Positions 32,147 through 41,596 of a stretch of 46,474 bases of DNA are shown one piece after another. Each line of letters opens with the position of its first letter. Position 1 is the first letter of the stretch. Made by a program: the position numbers and the translations under genes. Under the pieces are notes generated by a model. It worked only from the letters and a program-made list of their open reading frames with translations. It did no database searches and was not told the origin of the DNA. The stretch is from contig DIWB01000013.1 of assembly GCA_002428385.1 (NCBI GenBank), positions 44,877 to 91,350 of the forward strand, in the 5' to 3' direction. This DNA comes from Bacteroidales bacterium UBA6117. GTDB taxonomy: Bacteria > Bacteroidota > Bacteroidia > Bacteroidales > VadinHA17.

Positions 32147-33577
32147 TCACACCAGGTACTCCGCGCGGCTCGCGTCGAGCCGGAGAAAAATAAACAGCAG
32201 TATCGTAAAAGCCCAGAGGGAGCTTCCTCCGTAGCTCAGAAATGGAAGCGGAATTCCTATTACGGGGACCAGTCCGACAGTCATTCCGATATTAATGAAG
32301 AAATGGACGAAGAAGATCGACACCACACCGTATCCGTAGATTCTTGAAAAGTCGGATCGTTGCCTCTCAGCCAGCATTATCAGCCTTATCAGCAGAATCA
32401 CATACAGGGCAATTACAACGAACGAGCCTATAAAGCCCCATTCCTCACCTATTGTACAGAAGATGAAATCGGTGCTCTGCGCCGGAACAAATTTGAATTT
32501 GGTTTGGGTTCCCTGCAGGTATCCCTTGCCGGAAAAGCCTCCCGAGCCAATCGAGATAATCGACTGGTTGACATTGTATCCGGTACCGTGGGGATCCGAT
32601 TTTATCCCGAGCATTATTTCAACTCTTTCCTTCTGATGCGGTTGCATCAGATTATTGAATGCCAGGTTAACGGAGTTGACAAAGGCAAGACTCCCGGCCA
32701 GGAAAAGGTAGATCATCAGTAGCGAGATGGCCTTTTTATTATAGAAGTAGACTGCAAATATCACACCTGAAAGCAGAACGGAGATCAGCAGTATGTGTTC
32801 GTTTTTCAGCGATTTGATCAACAGGCTGTTAAGCCCGTAAACCAGAAGGGACATTCCGGTCAGGATACCCAGTGCCAGAAGGCAGAGTTTCCATTTTCTG
32901 GTGATTATCCATGCCAGAACCAGAGCAGCAGATATCAGGCTTATAGCCAACCAGGTGTTATTGAATATCAGGGTAAAGAAGAAGAGTATCGCCATCAGGA
33001 GCCCCGAGATCAGAATATAGGGACTCATGCCTTCCCTGAAAAGTACAATGAAGAGGGCAAAGAAAACAACAGCTGAACCCATATCAGGCTGAAGCACAAT
33101 AAGCAATGCCGGCAGTATGATAATTCCAACGGAAATCATAAAGACAGTCAGCTTTCCCAGGTCATGCCTCGAGGCATTGAGATAAGCAGCCAGGGCCAGA
33201 GCGGTGCCGATTTTTGCGAATTCGGATGGTTGAAGGCTGAGTGTCCCGAACTGGAACCACGATCTGGCGCCGTTTATGTCCTTCCCGACGAAAAGCACAA
33301 GAAGGAGGAGGAACAGCAGAAATCCGTAGATGAAATAGGCAAAGAAAAAATAAAACCTGGTATCGATCACCACAACAAATACTGCAATTACAATTGTTGC
33401 AAGAATCCAGACAAACTGTTTCCCGTATCTCTGGGAAAGGTCAATAATCCTGGTGTGCTCCTCGTTAAAGACAGCCGCATAAATATTGAACCATCCTATA
33501 ATAACAAGCAGAAGGAAGATCCCTATTGAAGCCTTGTCGAGCCTGTTCCATATATTGATGTTTCTAGTCACCGGCAA
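32147..33577 (-). CDS. rodA: Peptidoglycan polymerase RodA (SEDS family)
   Basis: RodA polymerises glycan strands from lipid II during lateral wall growth with its partner PBP2. The 476-residue protein is highly hydrophobic with about ten or more membrane helices. It shows SWFQFGTLSLQPSEFAKIG near 108, VLQPDMGSAVVFF near 162, and the SEDS C-terminal signature GIPLPFLSYGGSSL near 440. It overlaps mrdA by 14 bp, ensuring co-expression with PBP2. It is the last gene of the purH-mre-mrd run. Confidence 0.95.
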   Translation of the reverse strand: MPVTRNINIWNRLDKASIGIFLLLVIIGWFNIYAAVFNEEHTRIIDLSQRYGKQFVWILATIVIAVFVVVIDTRFYFFFAYFIYGFLLFLLLLVLFVGKDINGARSWFQFGTLSLQPSEFAKIGTALALAAYLNASRHDLGKLTVFMISVGIIILPALLIVLQPDMGSAVVFFALFIVLFREGMSPYILISGLLMAILFFFTLIFNNTWLAISLISAALVLAWIITRKWKLCLLALGILTGMSLLVYGLNSLLIKSLKNEHILLISVLLSGVIFAVYFYNKKAISLLMIYLFLAGSLAFVNSVNLAFNNLMQPHQKERVEIMLGIKSDPHGTGYNVNQSIISIGSGGFSGKGYLQGTQTKFKFVPAQSTDFIFCTIGEEWGFIGSFVVIALYVILLIRLIMLAERQRSDFSRIYGYGVVSIFFVHFFINIGMTVGLVPVIGIPLPFLSYGGSSLWAFTILLFIFLRLDASRAEYLV

Positions 33578-35384
33578 TAAGATTCAGGTCCAGTATCCTC
33601 TGTTCCGAATATTTATTTGTCACCTCGCCGGTCAGATATTTCTCGATCATCAGGCTGGCAACCGGAGCCGCATAGGTTGCTCCGAATCCTGCATTTTCGA
33701 CATAAACCGCAATGGCTATTTTGGGGTCATCCTTCGGAGCAAAGGCAATGAACACCGAATGATCCTTCCGGTTCCCGTGAGGATTCTGGGCAGTTCCTGT
33801 TTTTCCGCACACTATTATATCTTTCAGGGCAGCGATCCTTGCCGTAGCTCCCGCAGCTCCGTTTACAGCTTCTTCCATTCCCTGAACTATGAATTCAAAA
33901 TTCGCCGAATCGATACTGATGGTGCGTTTTGTAATATATTTTTCGTCGGGTTTTATGTCAGTCCCGATCGCCTTAACGACATGAGGCGTATAAAAATATC
34001 CTCTGTTTGCAATGGCCGCAGTCATATTGGCCATCTGCAGGGGGGTTGTCTCAATTTCGCCCTGTCCGATTGCCATCGAGATTATAGTAAGAGCCTTCCA
34101 CCCGTTTTTTCCGTGATATCTGTCGAAGTATTCCGGTGAAGGAACGAGTCCCGTGAGCTCATTGGTGAATTCAATTCCGAGTCTTTGACCGAATCCAAAC
34201 TGATCAAGATATTCTTTCCATTTTACATAAGCGGCCTCAACCGACGGATATTCCGGGTTCTCCATGATCCTTCTGAACACCTGGCAGAAGTAGGCATTGC
34301 ACGAATTTGAGATACCGTGGATAAGGTCGAGGGGAGAACTGTGGGAATGGCATCCTATAAACATATAACCGTGGTTGCAGCCGAAAAGGGTTGAAGGTTC
34401 AATAACATTCTCCTGAAGACCTATCAGTCCGTTGATTGGCTTGAAAGTTGAGCCCGGGGGGTACTTTGCCTGGATAGCCCTGTTAAACAGAGGAAGTGCA
34501 GTATCGGCACTGAGTTTTGAATAGTTTTCTGACCTTATTCTTCCCACAAGGAGGCCGGGGTCGTAGTTAGGGCTTGAGACCAGGGCGAGTACCTCTCCGG
34601 TTAAGGGCTCGAGGGCCACAATGCTCCCTGATTTATTTCTCATCAGGAGTTCCCCGTATTCCTGAAGATCCATATCGATGGTTGAGATAATATCCTCTCC
34701 CTGCACTGCAACAGTATCAAGGCGGCCATCGGCATAGGATCCCTTTATCCTGCTGTAGACGTCAACAAGATAGATGGTCACTCCTCTCCTTCCCCTCAGG
34801 TATTTTTCATATGCCTCCTCTATTCCGAGTTTCCCAATATAGTCACCAGCCTTGTAGTAAGGATCTTTTCTCACCACCGATTCATCCACCTCGCTGACAT
34901 ACCCAAGAATATGACCGGCGATGGGTTTTGTATATTTCCTCAGGGTTCGCGGCTGGACGTAAAATCCGGGATATGAAAAAAGCTTTTCCTGGAATCTGGC
35001 ATACGATTCCGCGGAGATCTGCTTGAGAAAAACCGACGGCGCCCTTCTTGAATAGTTTATGGCCGCATCCATCCTGTCGCGGAAGGAACTGACTGATATT
35101 TCGAGCAGATTGCAGAATTCGGCTGTATCGATATTATTAACCTGTGCCGGGACAACCATAAGGTCGTAGGCAGCCTGGTTAGTAACCATCAGATTCTTGT
35201 TCCTGTCGTAAATAAGACCTCTTGCAGGATATTGTGTAACATATCTGAGGACATTGTTATCGGCCGACAACCTGTATGTATCCTTTACAACCTGTATCAC
35301 AAAGAGCCTGACAAGCAGGATGAGCGCTGCAATCACGACAAATGCCATGATGATGTACTTCCTGTTTATGAATGAGTCTTTCAT
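33564..35384 (-). CDS. mrdA: Penicillin-binding protein 2 (transpeptidase)
   Basis: PBP2 cross-links peptidoglycan in the elongasome. A single N-terminal membrane helix (IIMAFVVIAALILLVRLFVI) is followed by the dimerisation domain (RGLIYDRNKNLMVTNQAAYD near 54). The transpeptidase domain has the SxxK motif in YPPGSTFKP near 305-313, SNS in GISNSCNAYF near 357, and KTGTAQNP near 525. The 606-residue length is normal for Bacteroidota. It is flanked by mreD (10 bp) and rodA (14-bp overlap). Confidence 0.96.
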   Translation of the reverse strand: MKDSFINRKYIIMAFVVIAALILLVRLFVIQVVKDTYRLSADNNVLRYVTQYPARGLIYDRNKNLMVTNQAAYDLMVVPAQVNNIDTAEFCNLLEISVSSFRDRMDAAINYSRRAPSVFLKQISAESYARFQEKLFSYPGFYVQPRTLRKYTKPIAGHILGYVSEVDESVVRKDPYYKAGDYIGKLGIEEAYEKYLRGRRGVTIYLVDVYSRIKGSYADGRLDTVAVQGEDIISTIDMDLQEYGELLMRNKSGSIVALEPLTGEVLALVSSPNYDPGLLVGRIRSENYSKLSADTALPLFNRAIQAKYPPGSTFKPINGLIGLQENVIEPSTLFGCNHGYMFIGCHSHSSPLDLIHGISNSCNAYFCQVFRRIMENPEYPSVEAAYVKWKEYLDQFGFGQRLGIEFTNELTGLVPSPEYFDRYHGKNGWKALTIISMAIGQGEIETTPLQMANMTAAIANRGYFYTPHVVKAIGTDIKPDEKYITKRTISIDSANFEFIVQGMEEAVNGAAGATARIAALKDIIVCGKTGTAQNPHGNRKDHSVFIAFAPKDDPKIAIAVYVENAGFGATYAAPVASLMIEKYLTGEVTNKYSEQRILDLNLIAGD

Positions 35385-35394
35385 GAAAGATAAG

Positions 35395-35901
35395 TTACCT
35401 CCCTTTGCGGTAATACTCTATTAGAAGGACAAACCCCAGTGTAAAGACTGAACTCAACAGTATCCTTAATATTGTCCTGAAGAAGTCGGTAAATCTGAAA
35501 ACCTCTATGAAAAATAGTGCGCCGTGATGAATCAGAACAATAGCCGTTGCATATATCACAAACCACCGGAAGCCATAGGAAGCCATTGAAAGGCTCGATC
35601 CGGGGTCGTAGCCGTCGCGCGGGGCAATCACCCTGAGTACAAATGGCCGGGCAAAACCAGCCAGCAGGGTGGCTGATGCGTGCATCCCGGGCGATCCTGC
35701 GGAAAGGTCGATTATCAGACCGGTTGCGAATCCAATCAGAAGTATGAGCCACGAAGGGGTGAGAGACGGAAGAATAAGGATTATAATGATGTAAACATAT
35801 GGATTTACATATCCGCTGAACTGAATATTATTCAGTACCAGAACCTGAAGCAGGATCAGGAGGACACTTATCAGTCCGTATTTCAGGATAGAGTTTATCA
35901 T
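35395..35901 (-). CDS. mreD: Rod shape-determining protein MreD
   Basis: MreD is a small integral membrane protein of the elongasome. The 168 residues form about five hydrophobic helices: YGLISVLLILLQVLVLN, YIIIILILPSLTPSWLILLI, a helix around residue 80, WFVIYATAIVLIHHGALFFI, and LLSSVFTLGFVLLIEYY. Sequence motifs are weak in this family, so the call relies on topology and the position between mreC and mrdA. Its start overlaps the end of mreC by 4 bp (ATGA). Confidence 0.88.
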   Translation of the reverse strand: MINSILKYGLISVLLILLQVLVLNNIQFSGYVNPYVYIIIILILPSLTPSWLILLIGFATGLIIDLSAGSPGMHASATLLAGFARPFVLRVIAPRDGYDPGSSLSMASYGFRWFVIYATAIVLIHHGALFFIEVFRFTDFFRTILRILLSSVFTLGFVLLIEYYRKGR

Positions 35902-36719
35902 TGGTACTGCGATTCAAGTTCAAGCTGTTCTTCCCTGAGCAGGTTTCCGATTACATTCACATACTGAACCTGCCTGAAATCGGTAAAGAGCTCAACGGTT
36001 ATCCTGTAAAAATCACTTCCGCTCTTCTTTATTTCACTTACCCGGCCGATACCGATTCCTTCCGGAAAGACAGCGGAAAATGCAGTTGTCTCGACTGTAT
36101 CACCCTGAGTAACTGATATGTGCTGGGGAATTTCGTTAAGCGCCGCGTAGCGCGGATTCCGGCCGTCCCATGTCAGTGACCCGAAGTAACCGCTTGATTT
36201 CAGCCGCGAGCTTAACCTGAAATCGAGATTGAGAAGGGAAATTGCCACAGAGAAATTCCGTGAACAGCCCACTACCAGTCCGACCACATTCCGGCCGTCG
36301 GTTAAAGCCATATCGGGTTTAATGCCCTGAAGGCTTCCCTTATTGATAGTGATAAAATTCTTCTGCTTATTGACGGAATTATTGATCACCCTTGCCGGGG
36401 TGTAATTGTACTGCTGACCCGAGGTTGAATCGTTTACAGATATGAAACCCGGATCCTGCACAAGCGAAAGCTGTTCGAGCCGGTTAAGAAGCTTGCTGTT
36501 TTCTTCGGCAAGTCCGGAGTTTACATCCCTGAGGCTCAGATAGTTTTTGGCATTGGTTATCCTCTCCTCCATTCCGCGTGTCAGGCCCTGGATGCTTTTT
36601 ACCATCCTCGAGTTATGATATGCATTGCCGTTGGTGAGCCAATAGAATGCTATTCCTTCCAGGATAAGAAATACGATTATATTATTGTATTTCAGAAGAA
36701 AGTTTAGCAGGTTTCTCAT
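35898..36719 (-). CDS. mreC: Rod shape-determining protein MreC
   Basis: MreC is a periplasmic scaffold that activates PBP2-RodA. It has one N-terminal membrane helix (NIIVFLILEGIAFYWLTN), a coiled-coil-prone stretch (about 50-90, LRDVNSGLAEENSKLLNRLEQ), then the beta-barrel domain with ARVINNSVNKQKNFITINKG and GIKPDMALTDGRNVVGLV, a typical MreC signature. Length 273 aa is normal. It lies 17 bp after mreB and overlaps mreD. Confidence 0.94.
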   Translation of the reverse strand: MRNLLNFLLKYNNIIVFLILEGIAFYWLTNGNAYHNSRMVKSIQGLTRGMEERITNAKNYLSLRDVNSGLAEENSKLLNRLEQLSLVQDPGFISVNDSTSGQQYNYTPARVINNSVNKQKNFITINKGSLQGIKPDMALTDGRNVVGLVVGCSRNFSVAISLLNLDFRLSSRLKSSGYFGSLTWDGRNPRYAALNEIPQHISVTQGDTVETTAFSAVFPEGIGIGRVSEIKKSGSDFYRITVELFTDFRQVQYVNVIGNLLREEQLELESQYQ

Positions 36720-36736
36720 TCACTCACGGCGTCAGG

Positions 36737-37759
36737 TTATCTCATAAGGAAAGGAAACTTATCCACGTTCTTCAATGCCACTCCTGTGCCTCTTGCTACA
36801 GCATGGAGGGGATCCTCGACGACATTGAAATTTATGTTCAGCTTATCTGCCAGTCTTTTGTCGAGACCCCTCAGCAGGGCGCCACCTCCCGTGAGGTAGA
36901 TCCCCTTGTTCACAACATCGGCATAAAGTTCAGGAGGAGTCTGTTCAAGCACGTTCAGCAGTGCAGCTTCCACTTTTGTTAGCGATTTATCGAGGCAATA
37001 TGCAATTTCCTGGTATGAGATTGGAATCTCAATGGGAAGTGATGTCATGATGTTTGGTCCCCTGACGATGTAATCCTGGGGAGGATTATCTATATCCGGT
37101 AGAGCTGCTCCAACAGCGATCTTGATATCTTCGGCTGTCTTTTCTCCGATTTTAATGTTGTGCTGGTGTCTCATGTACGACTGGATGTCAGCCGTGAAAC
37201 CGTCACCGGCTATACGTATCGACTTGTTGCAGACAATTCCCCCGAGCGCAATGACAGCTATTTCAGTTGTCCCGCCGCCCACGTCAACAATCATGCAGCC
37301 CTCGGGAGCCTCCACATCAAGTCCGATGCCGATGGCAGCAGCCATGGGTTCGTAAATCAGGTAGACATCCCTGCCTCCGGCGTGTTCTGATGAGTCGCGG
37401 ACGGCACGAAGTTCAACCTCGGTGCTTCCGGAAGGTATGCAAACCACCATTTTCAACGAAGGTGTGAAAAACTTAGATCCTGTATTGATAAGCTTGATCA
37501 TTCCCCTTATCATCATCTCAGCCGCATTGAAGTCGGCAATCACTCCATCGCGGAGCGGCCTGACCGTCTTTATATTCTCATGCGTCTTTCCGTGCATTTG
37601 CCTTGCAGCATCTCCGATAGCTATAAGTTTGCCGGTATTCTTATCGATGGCAACTATTGAAGGTTCGTCGACAACTATCTTATCATTGTGTATGATGACC
37701 GTGTTGGCTGTTCCGAGGTCAATTGCAATCTCTTGTGTCAAGAATGAAAAAAGTCCCAT
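36737..37759 (-). CDS. mreB: Actin-like rod shape-determining protein MreB
   Basis: MreB filaments guide lateral wall synthesis. The actin-fold motifs are plain: IDLGTANTVIIHNDKIV near 13 (phosphate 1), EPMAAAIGIGLDV near 137, MIVDVGGGTTEIAVIALGG near 156 (phosphate 2) and IYLTGGGALLRGLDKRL near 286 (adenosine). At 340 aa it is full length. It begins 18 bp after purH and heads the mreBCD-mrdA-rodA block. Confidence 0.98.
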   Translation of the reverse strand: MGLFSFLTQEIAIDLGTANTVIIHNDKIVVDEPSIVAIDKNTGKLIAIGDAARQMHGKTHENIKTVRPLRDGVIADFNAAEMMIRGMIKLINTGSKFFTPSLKMVVCIPSGSTEVELRAVRDSSEHAGGRDVYLIYEPMAAAIGIGLDVEAPEGCMIVDVGGGTTEIAVIALGGIVCNKSIRIAGDGFTADIQSYMRHQHNIKIGEKTAEDIKIAVGAALPDIDNPPQDYIVRGPNIMTSLPIEIPISYQEIAYCLDKSLTKVEAALLNVLEQTPPELYADVVNKGIYLTGGGALLRGLDKRLADKLNINFNVVEDPLHAVARGTGVALKNVDKFPFLMR

Positions 37760-37777
37760 ATAATGAGCTTATTGGTT

Positions 37778-39301
37778 TTAATGTTTAAAATGGCGTTTCC
37801 CTGTAACGACCATTGCCACGTTGTTGGCGGAGCAATAATCGATTGAATCCTGGTCTCTGACCGATCCTCCCGGCTGAACTACGGCTGAAATACCTGCCTT
37901 ATGAGCAATTTCAACACAGTCGGGGAACGGAAAGAAAGCATCAGAAGCCATAACAGCACCGTTCAGGTCCTTACCGAAAGCATGAGCCTTGTCAATAGCC
38001 TGCCTCAATGCATCCACCCTCGAAGTCTGGCCTATACCGCTGGCGCAGAGCTGTTTATTTCTTGCAAGAACAATCGCATTTGACTTGCTGTGCTTTACTA
38101 TCTTGTTGGCAAATACCAGGTCGTCGGTTTCAGCGGGCAGGGGGACCCTGGGGGTCACGGGCTTCATATCTTCGGCCAGTTCGGCGCTCAGATCCTTTTC
38201 CTGCCATAGCACTCCGTCGAGAAGTGATCTGAACTGGTACTTTTTCACCGCTTTTTCCTTTCGTCTGAGAATAATGCGGTTCTTTTTCTGTGAGAGTATT
38301 TCAATCGCTTTTTCAGAAAAAGCGGGAGCGATTATGATCTCTAAGAAGATCCGGTCTATTTCGGCAGCCACCTCGTCCCCTACCGGTACATTGGTTGTTA
38401 TCACCCCTCCGAAGGCTGAAACAGGGTCGCATGCCAGTGCATCCTTCCAGGCATCAACCGGGTCAGGACGCGAAGCCACTCCGCAGGCGTTGTTATGTTT
38501 TACAATTACACAGGTGGTTTCGCTGAATTCATCGATAAGTGCAAGGGCTGAGTCGATATCAAGGAAATTGTTGTATGAAATCTCCTTGCCATGCAGTTTG
38601 TCAAAATATTTTCCGGGGTCTCCGTAGAAAATACCTTTCTGGTGAGGATTTTCTCCGTAGCGGAGGGGGTAAGCAGTGCTAATGCTTTCACGGAACACCT
38701 CTATTCCTGCTGTCCGGTTGAAATAACCGAAAATGGCTGTATCGTAGCCGGACGATGTTTTAAATGCTTCAGCGGCAAAGTATTTCCTCTCGCCTAGTGA
38801 GGTTGTCCCTTTCTTTTCCCTGAGGAGTTCAATCAGTTTCCTGTACTGGTCCCTTGATGAAACAACCAGCACATCGTTGAAATTCTTTGCGGCAGCCCTG
38901 ATGAGGGAGATGCCGCCGATATCTATCTTTTCGATTATCTCCTCTTCATTGTCAGTCGACTTCAGGGTGTCCTCAAAGGGATAAAGGTCAACTATCACAA
39001 GGTCGATTTCAGGAATATTGTATTGTGTGAGCTGCCGGAGGTCTTCCTCATTGCCGCGCCTTCCGAGGATACCGCCGAAAACCGAAGGGTGCAGAGTCTT
39101 CACCCTTCCTCCCAGGATGGAAGGATAGGTTGTAAGCGATTCAACAGTCTCCGCTTTTACTCCCAGGTCCTGTATGAAATTGTAAGTGCCGCCTGTTGAA
39201 TAAATTTTCACATTCAGTTCATCGAGGATCCTTACTATCTCATCCAGGTTGTCCTTGAAGTATACTGAAATTAACGCGTTGTTGATCCTCTTTTCACTCA
39301 T
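37778..39301 (-). CDS. purH: Bifunctional AICAR transformylase / IMP cyclohydrolase
   Basis: PurH performs the last two steps of IMP synthesis. The N-terminal MGS-like cyclohydrolase domain includes IYSTGGTYNFIQDLGV and LGGRVKTLHPSVFGGIL. The transformylase domain has LRYGENPHQKGIFYG near 215, VIVKHNNACGVA near 262 (the KH and CGVA active-site elements), SDAFFPFPDCVE and GISAVVQPGGSVRDQDSID near the end. The frame extends upstream to 39376, but the extra 25 residues are not family-like; the ATG at 39301 (MSEKRINNALISVY) gives the usual 507-residue protein. It ends 18 bp before mreB, an operon link between purine synthesis and cell shape genes. Confidence 0.95.
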   Translation of the reverse strand: MSEKRINNALISVYFKDNLDEIVRILDELNVKIYSTGGTYNFIQDLGVKAETVESLTTYPSILGGRVKTLHPSVFGGILGRRGNEEDLRQLTQYNIPEIDLVIVDLYPFEDTLKSTDNEEEIIEKIDIGGISLIRAAAKNFNDVLVVSSRDQYRKLIELLREKKGTTSLGERKYFAAEAFKTSSGYDTAIFGYFNRTAGIEVFRESISTAYPLRYGENPHQKGIFYGDPGKYFDKLHGKEISYNNFLDIDSALALIDEFSETTCVIVKHNNACGVASRPDPVDAWKDALACDPVSAFGGVITTNVPVGDEVAAEIDRIFLEIIIAPAFSEKAIEILSQKKNRIILRRKEKAVKKYQFRSLLDGVLWQEKDLSAELAEDMKPVTPRVPLPAETDDLVFANKIVKHSKSNAIVLARNKQLCASGIGQTSRVDALRQAIDKAHAFGKDLNGAVMASDAFFPFPDCVEIAHKAGISAVVQPGGSVRDQDSIDYCSANNVAMVVTGKRHFKH

Positions 39302-39437
39302 ATACTGAAATTTATGAAAGGTCGCTCCCTGCAGAATCAGGCGGTTAAAAATAGATATTTTTTCATTACACTCCATATAAAATAATCATGATTATTCCCG
39401 CCAGTCAGGAGAGCTCCAGTAATCCAAATGAAATTAT

Positions 39438-39445
39438 TACCTTTG
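39438..39445 (+). promoter_or_regulatory. Bacteroidota-type -7 promoter element for the ABC permease gene
   Basis: TACCTTTG matches TAnnTTTG exactly, 25 nt before the predicted TTG start at 39471. It sits in the 169-bp region divergent to purH. Confidence 0.45.
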
Positions 39446-39470
39446 ACACTCCCGTAATAATTGAAAGTAA

Positions 39471-40727
39471 TTGAAAACACGATTAAGGCTTTTTAAGGAA
39501 GGATTTCTGTCAGCCATTAAATCGGTGACAGTTAATAAGCTGCGTACTTTCCTTTCGCTTTTTGGAATTACAATTGGTATATTCTGTATCATATCGGTAT
39601 TCACGGTGCTCGACTGGATGGAAAAGTCGATCCGCGACAGCATCAGTTCCATGGGGTCCAATGTCGTCTATATTCAAAAGTTTCCATGGTCGTTCGATTC
39701 AGAAATGAAATGGTGGGACATAGTAAGGTGGCCCACAGTTTCGATGAATGAATATCAGGCGATTCAGAAGAGATCTACAAAAAGTGAAGCCGTTTCTTTC
39801 CTGATAGCAAAGAGCGACAGGATAAAGTACAAGAACAATGCGGCAAATGATGCCGTACTCGCAGCAGTTACCGATGATATGGAAAAAGTTGTATTGTTCG
39901 AGATAGACAAAGGCAGATATTTTTCACCGTTTGATTATATAAGCGGGAGCAATGTTGCAGTGTTGGGTGCCGAGGTTGCCGAAAGGCTTTTTGGCGACAC
40001 AGAGCCGATCGGAAAGGTGATCACGATGGCAGGAGGATTTAAAGCTGAAGTTATCGGGGTGCTCAAAAAGGAAGGTCAGGGTGCCATTAGCCTGAGCAAT
40101 GTTGACCAGATTACACTAATCCCGATGAATTTTGGGCGGAATTTCATCAATATCCGGAACAGGTTTGTGGATTCCCAGATGATGGTGAAAGCCAAACCGG
40201 ATGTATCTGTTCAGGAGCTGACTGATGAACTGACAATGATAATCAGGGCAGCAAGAAGGCTAAAGCCGGCCGAGATTTCAAACTTTTCAATCAACAACTC
40301 AAAAATGCTGTCGCAGGGTTTCGAAGCGGTATTCCAGGGTATAAATATCGGCGGCTGGATAATAGGGGCATTTGCCATCCTTGTGGGAGGCTTCGGAATT
40401 GCCAATATAATGTTTGTCTCGGTCAGGGAGAGGACCAACATAATTGGAATACAGAAAGCCCTCGGGGCAAAGAGAGGATTTATTCTTCAGGAATTCCTCA
40501 CCGAATCGGTTCTGCTTTCCCTTGCAGGCGGCATACTCGGCCTGCTCATGATATTCATTGCATCGCTGGTGATTAACTACCTGTATGAACTGAACATGCA
40601 TCTCTCTCCCGGGAATATAATACTTGCCCTGACGATTTCGGGAGTAATAGGAGTTGTTGCCGGTTATGCCCCTGCCAGTGCCGCGGCGAAAATGAATCCG
40701 GTTGATGCAATCGGATTCTCATTCTGA
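39471..40727 (+). CDS. FtsX/MacB-type ABC transporter permease
   Basis: This 418-residue membrane protein has the MacB layout. There is one N-terminal helix (TFLSLFGITIGIFCIISVFT near 25-44), a ~240-residue periplasmic MacB core (YIQKFPWSF, then VAVLGAEVAERLFGD and GKVITMAGGFKAEVIGVL), and three C-terminal helices with the FtsX-domain phrase VSVRERTNIIGIQKALGAK near 319-337. MacB-type systems couple cytoplasmic ATP hydrolysis to periplasmic export or lipoprotein release. No co-directional ATPase gene is next to it, so it must partner with one elsewhere. The start is probably TTG at 39471, since TAA precedes it directly and the next ATG would cut into the first helix. Its 3' end overlaps ksgA by 9 bp, tail to tail. 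Confidence 0.87.
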   Translation: MKTRLRLFKEGFLSAIKSVTVNKLRTFLSLFGITIGIFCIISVFTVLDWMEKSIRDSISSMGSNVVYIQKFPWSFDSEMKWWDIVRWPTVSMNEYQAIQKRSTKSEAVSFLIAKSDRIKYKNNAANDAVLAAVTDDMEKVVLFEIDKGRYFSPFDYISGSNVAVLGAEVAERLFGDTEPIGKVITMAGGFKAEVIGVLKKEGQGAISLSNVDQITLIPMNFGRNFINIRNRFVDSQMMVKAKPDVSVQELTDELTMIIRAARRLKPAEISNFSINNSKMLSQGFEAVFQGINIGGWIIGAFAILVGGFGIANIMFVSVRERTNIIGIQKALGAKRGFILQEFLTESVLLSLAGGILGLLMIFIASLVINYLYELNMHLSPGNIILALTISGVIGVVAGYAPASAAAKMNPVDAIGFSF

Positions 40728-41504
40728 AGATTCAAGATTTCCTTCGATCCAGTTGGTAAGATCAACAAACTGGTCAACCGACAGTTGTTCTGGCCTGAGC
40801 TGCAAAATGTGATTATCTTCCGACTTAATATTAAAAGCCGCCCTTACAGAGTTCCTCAGTGTCTTGCGGCGCTGGTTGAAACAGCCCTTTACAACCCTCA
40901 AAAATAATTCTTCATCACAATCGAGATGTTCCCTGTTGTTTCTGGTCAGCCTCACAACCCCCGACATTACTTTCGGCGGCGGCGAAAACACCCCTGCCGG
41001 CACTGAGAACAGATAGCTGGCCGAATAGTATGCCTGTAACAGGACACTAAGTATACCATATACTTTTGACCCCGGCTTTGAACAGATCCGCTGGGCAACC
41101 TCTTTCTGGAGCATGCCGCACACTTCGGCTATTATATCGCGGTTTTCAAGGACCCTGAAGAATATCTGACTCGAAATATTATATGGGAAATTACCTATAA
41201 TCGCAACTTTCCCCTCAAAACTGCTCCTGATATCGAAAGCCAGAATGTCGCCCTCTATTATGTTAATTTGTCCGGGGTACGCATCCCGAAGATAGCTTAC
41301 CGATTCGCTGTCGATCTCAATCACCCTGAAATCGGGGAATTGCCTCTTCAGGAGGAAGCCTGTGAGGATTCCCATGCCAGGGCCCACCTCGAGCACGCTG
41401 CTGCAGCCGTCTCCCGAAAGCGAGCCGGCAATTTTTTCAGCGATCGACTTATCCCTGAGAAAATGCTGGCCGAGGCCTTTCTTTGGTTTCACCCAGTCCA
41501 TCAA
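40719..41504 (-). CDS. rsmA: 16S rRNA (adenine(1518)-N6/adenine(1519)-N6)-dimethyltransferase
   Basis: KsgA/RsmA dimethylates two adenines in helix 45 of 16S rRNA in late 30S assembly. Visible are the N-terminal KPKKGLGQHFLRDKSIAEKI, the SAM-binding motif VLEVGPGMGILTGFLL near 38-53, the catalytic NFPYNISSQIF near 104-114, and a C-terminal CFNQRRKTLRNS. Length 261 aa is normal. It follows the large ABC transporter gene with a 91-bp gap, which may contain a 25-codon ORF. Confidence 0.96.
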   Translation of the reverse strand: MMDWVKPKKGLGQHFLRDKSIAEKIAGSLSGDGCSSVLEVGPGMGILTGFLLKRQFPDFRVIEIDSESVSYLRDAYPGQINIIEGDILAFDIRSSFEGKVAIIGNFPYNISSQIFFRVLENRDIIAEVCGMLQKEVAQRICSKPGSKVYGILSVLLQAYYSASYLFSVPAGVFSPPPKVMSGVVRLTRNNREHLDCDEELFLRVVKGCFNQRRKTLRNSVRAAFNIKSEDNHILQLRPEQLSVDQFVDLTNWIEGNLESSE

Positions 41505-41518
41505 TCCTGATTTTTATT

Positions 41519-41596
41519 TTACTGCCGGTTCTTCTTTTCCGATGATAATTTCCTGAATATGCCGGGCGTGTTATCCGTAAGATTCTCAGGAAGCAT
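41519..41596 (-). CDS. Possible 25-residue small protein coupled to the ABC transporter gene
   Basis: An ATG at 41596 overlaps the transporter's stop (TAATG) and opens a 25-codon frame (starts MLPENLTDNTPG, ends KKNRQ), stopping 14 bp before ksgA. The CTTCAGGGA just upstream could serve as a ribosome-binding site. The peptide is polar and basic at the end, with no known motif. Coupling by TAATG is suggestive, but a frame this short can arise by chance, so it is only a candidate. Confidence 0.2.
   Translation of the reverse strand: MLPENLTDNTPGIFRKLSSEKKNRQ

Noticed and set aside
32144..32149. Back-to-back stop codons forming TGATCA
   Set aside because: Convergent genes with abutting stops give this palindrome by necessity; no further function is indicated.
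33486..34139. 217-residue plus-strand frame over mrdA/rodA
   Set aside because: It is antisense to conserved PBP2 sequence and has no recognisable motif.
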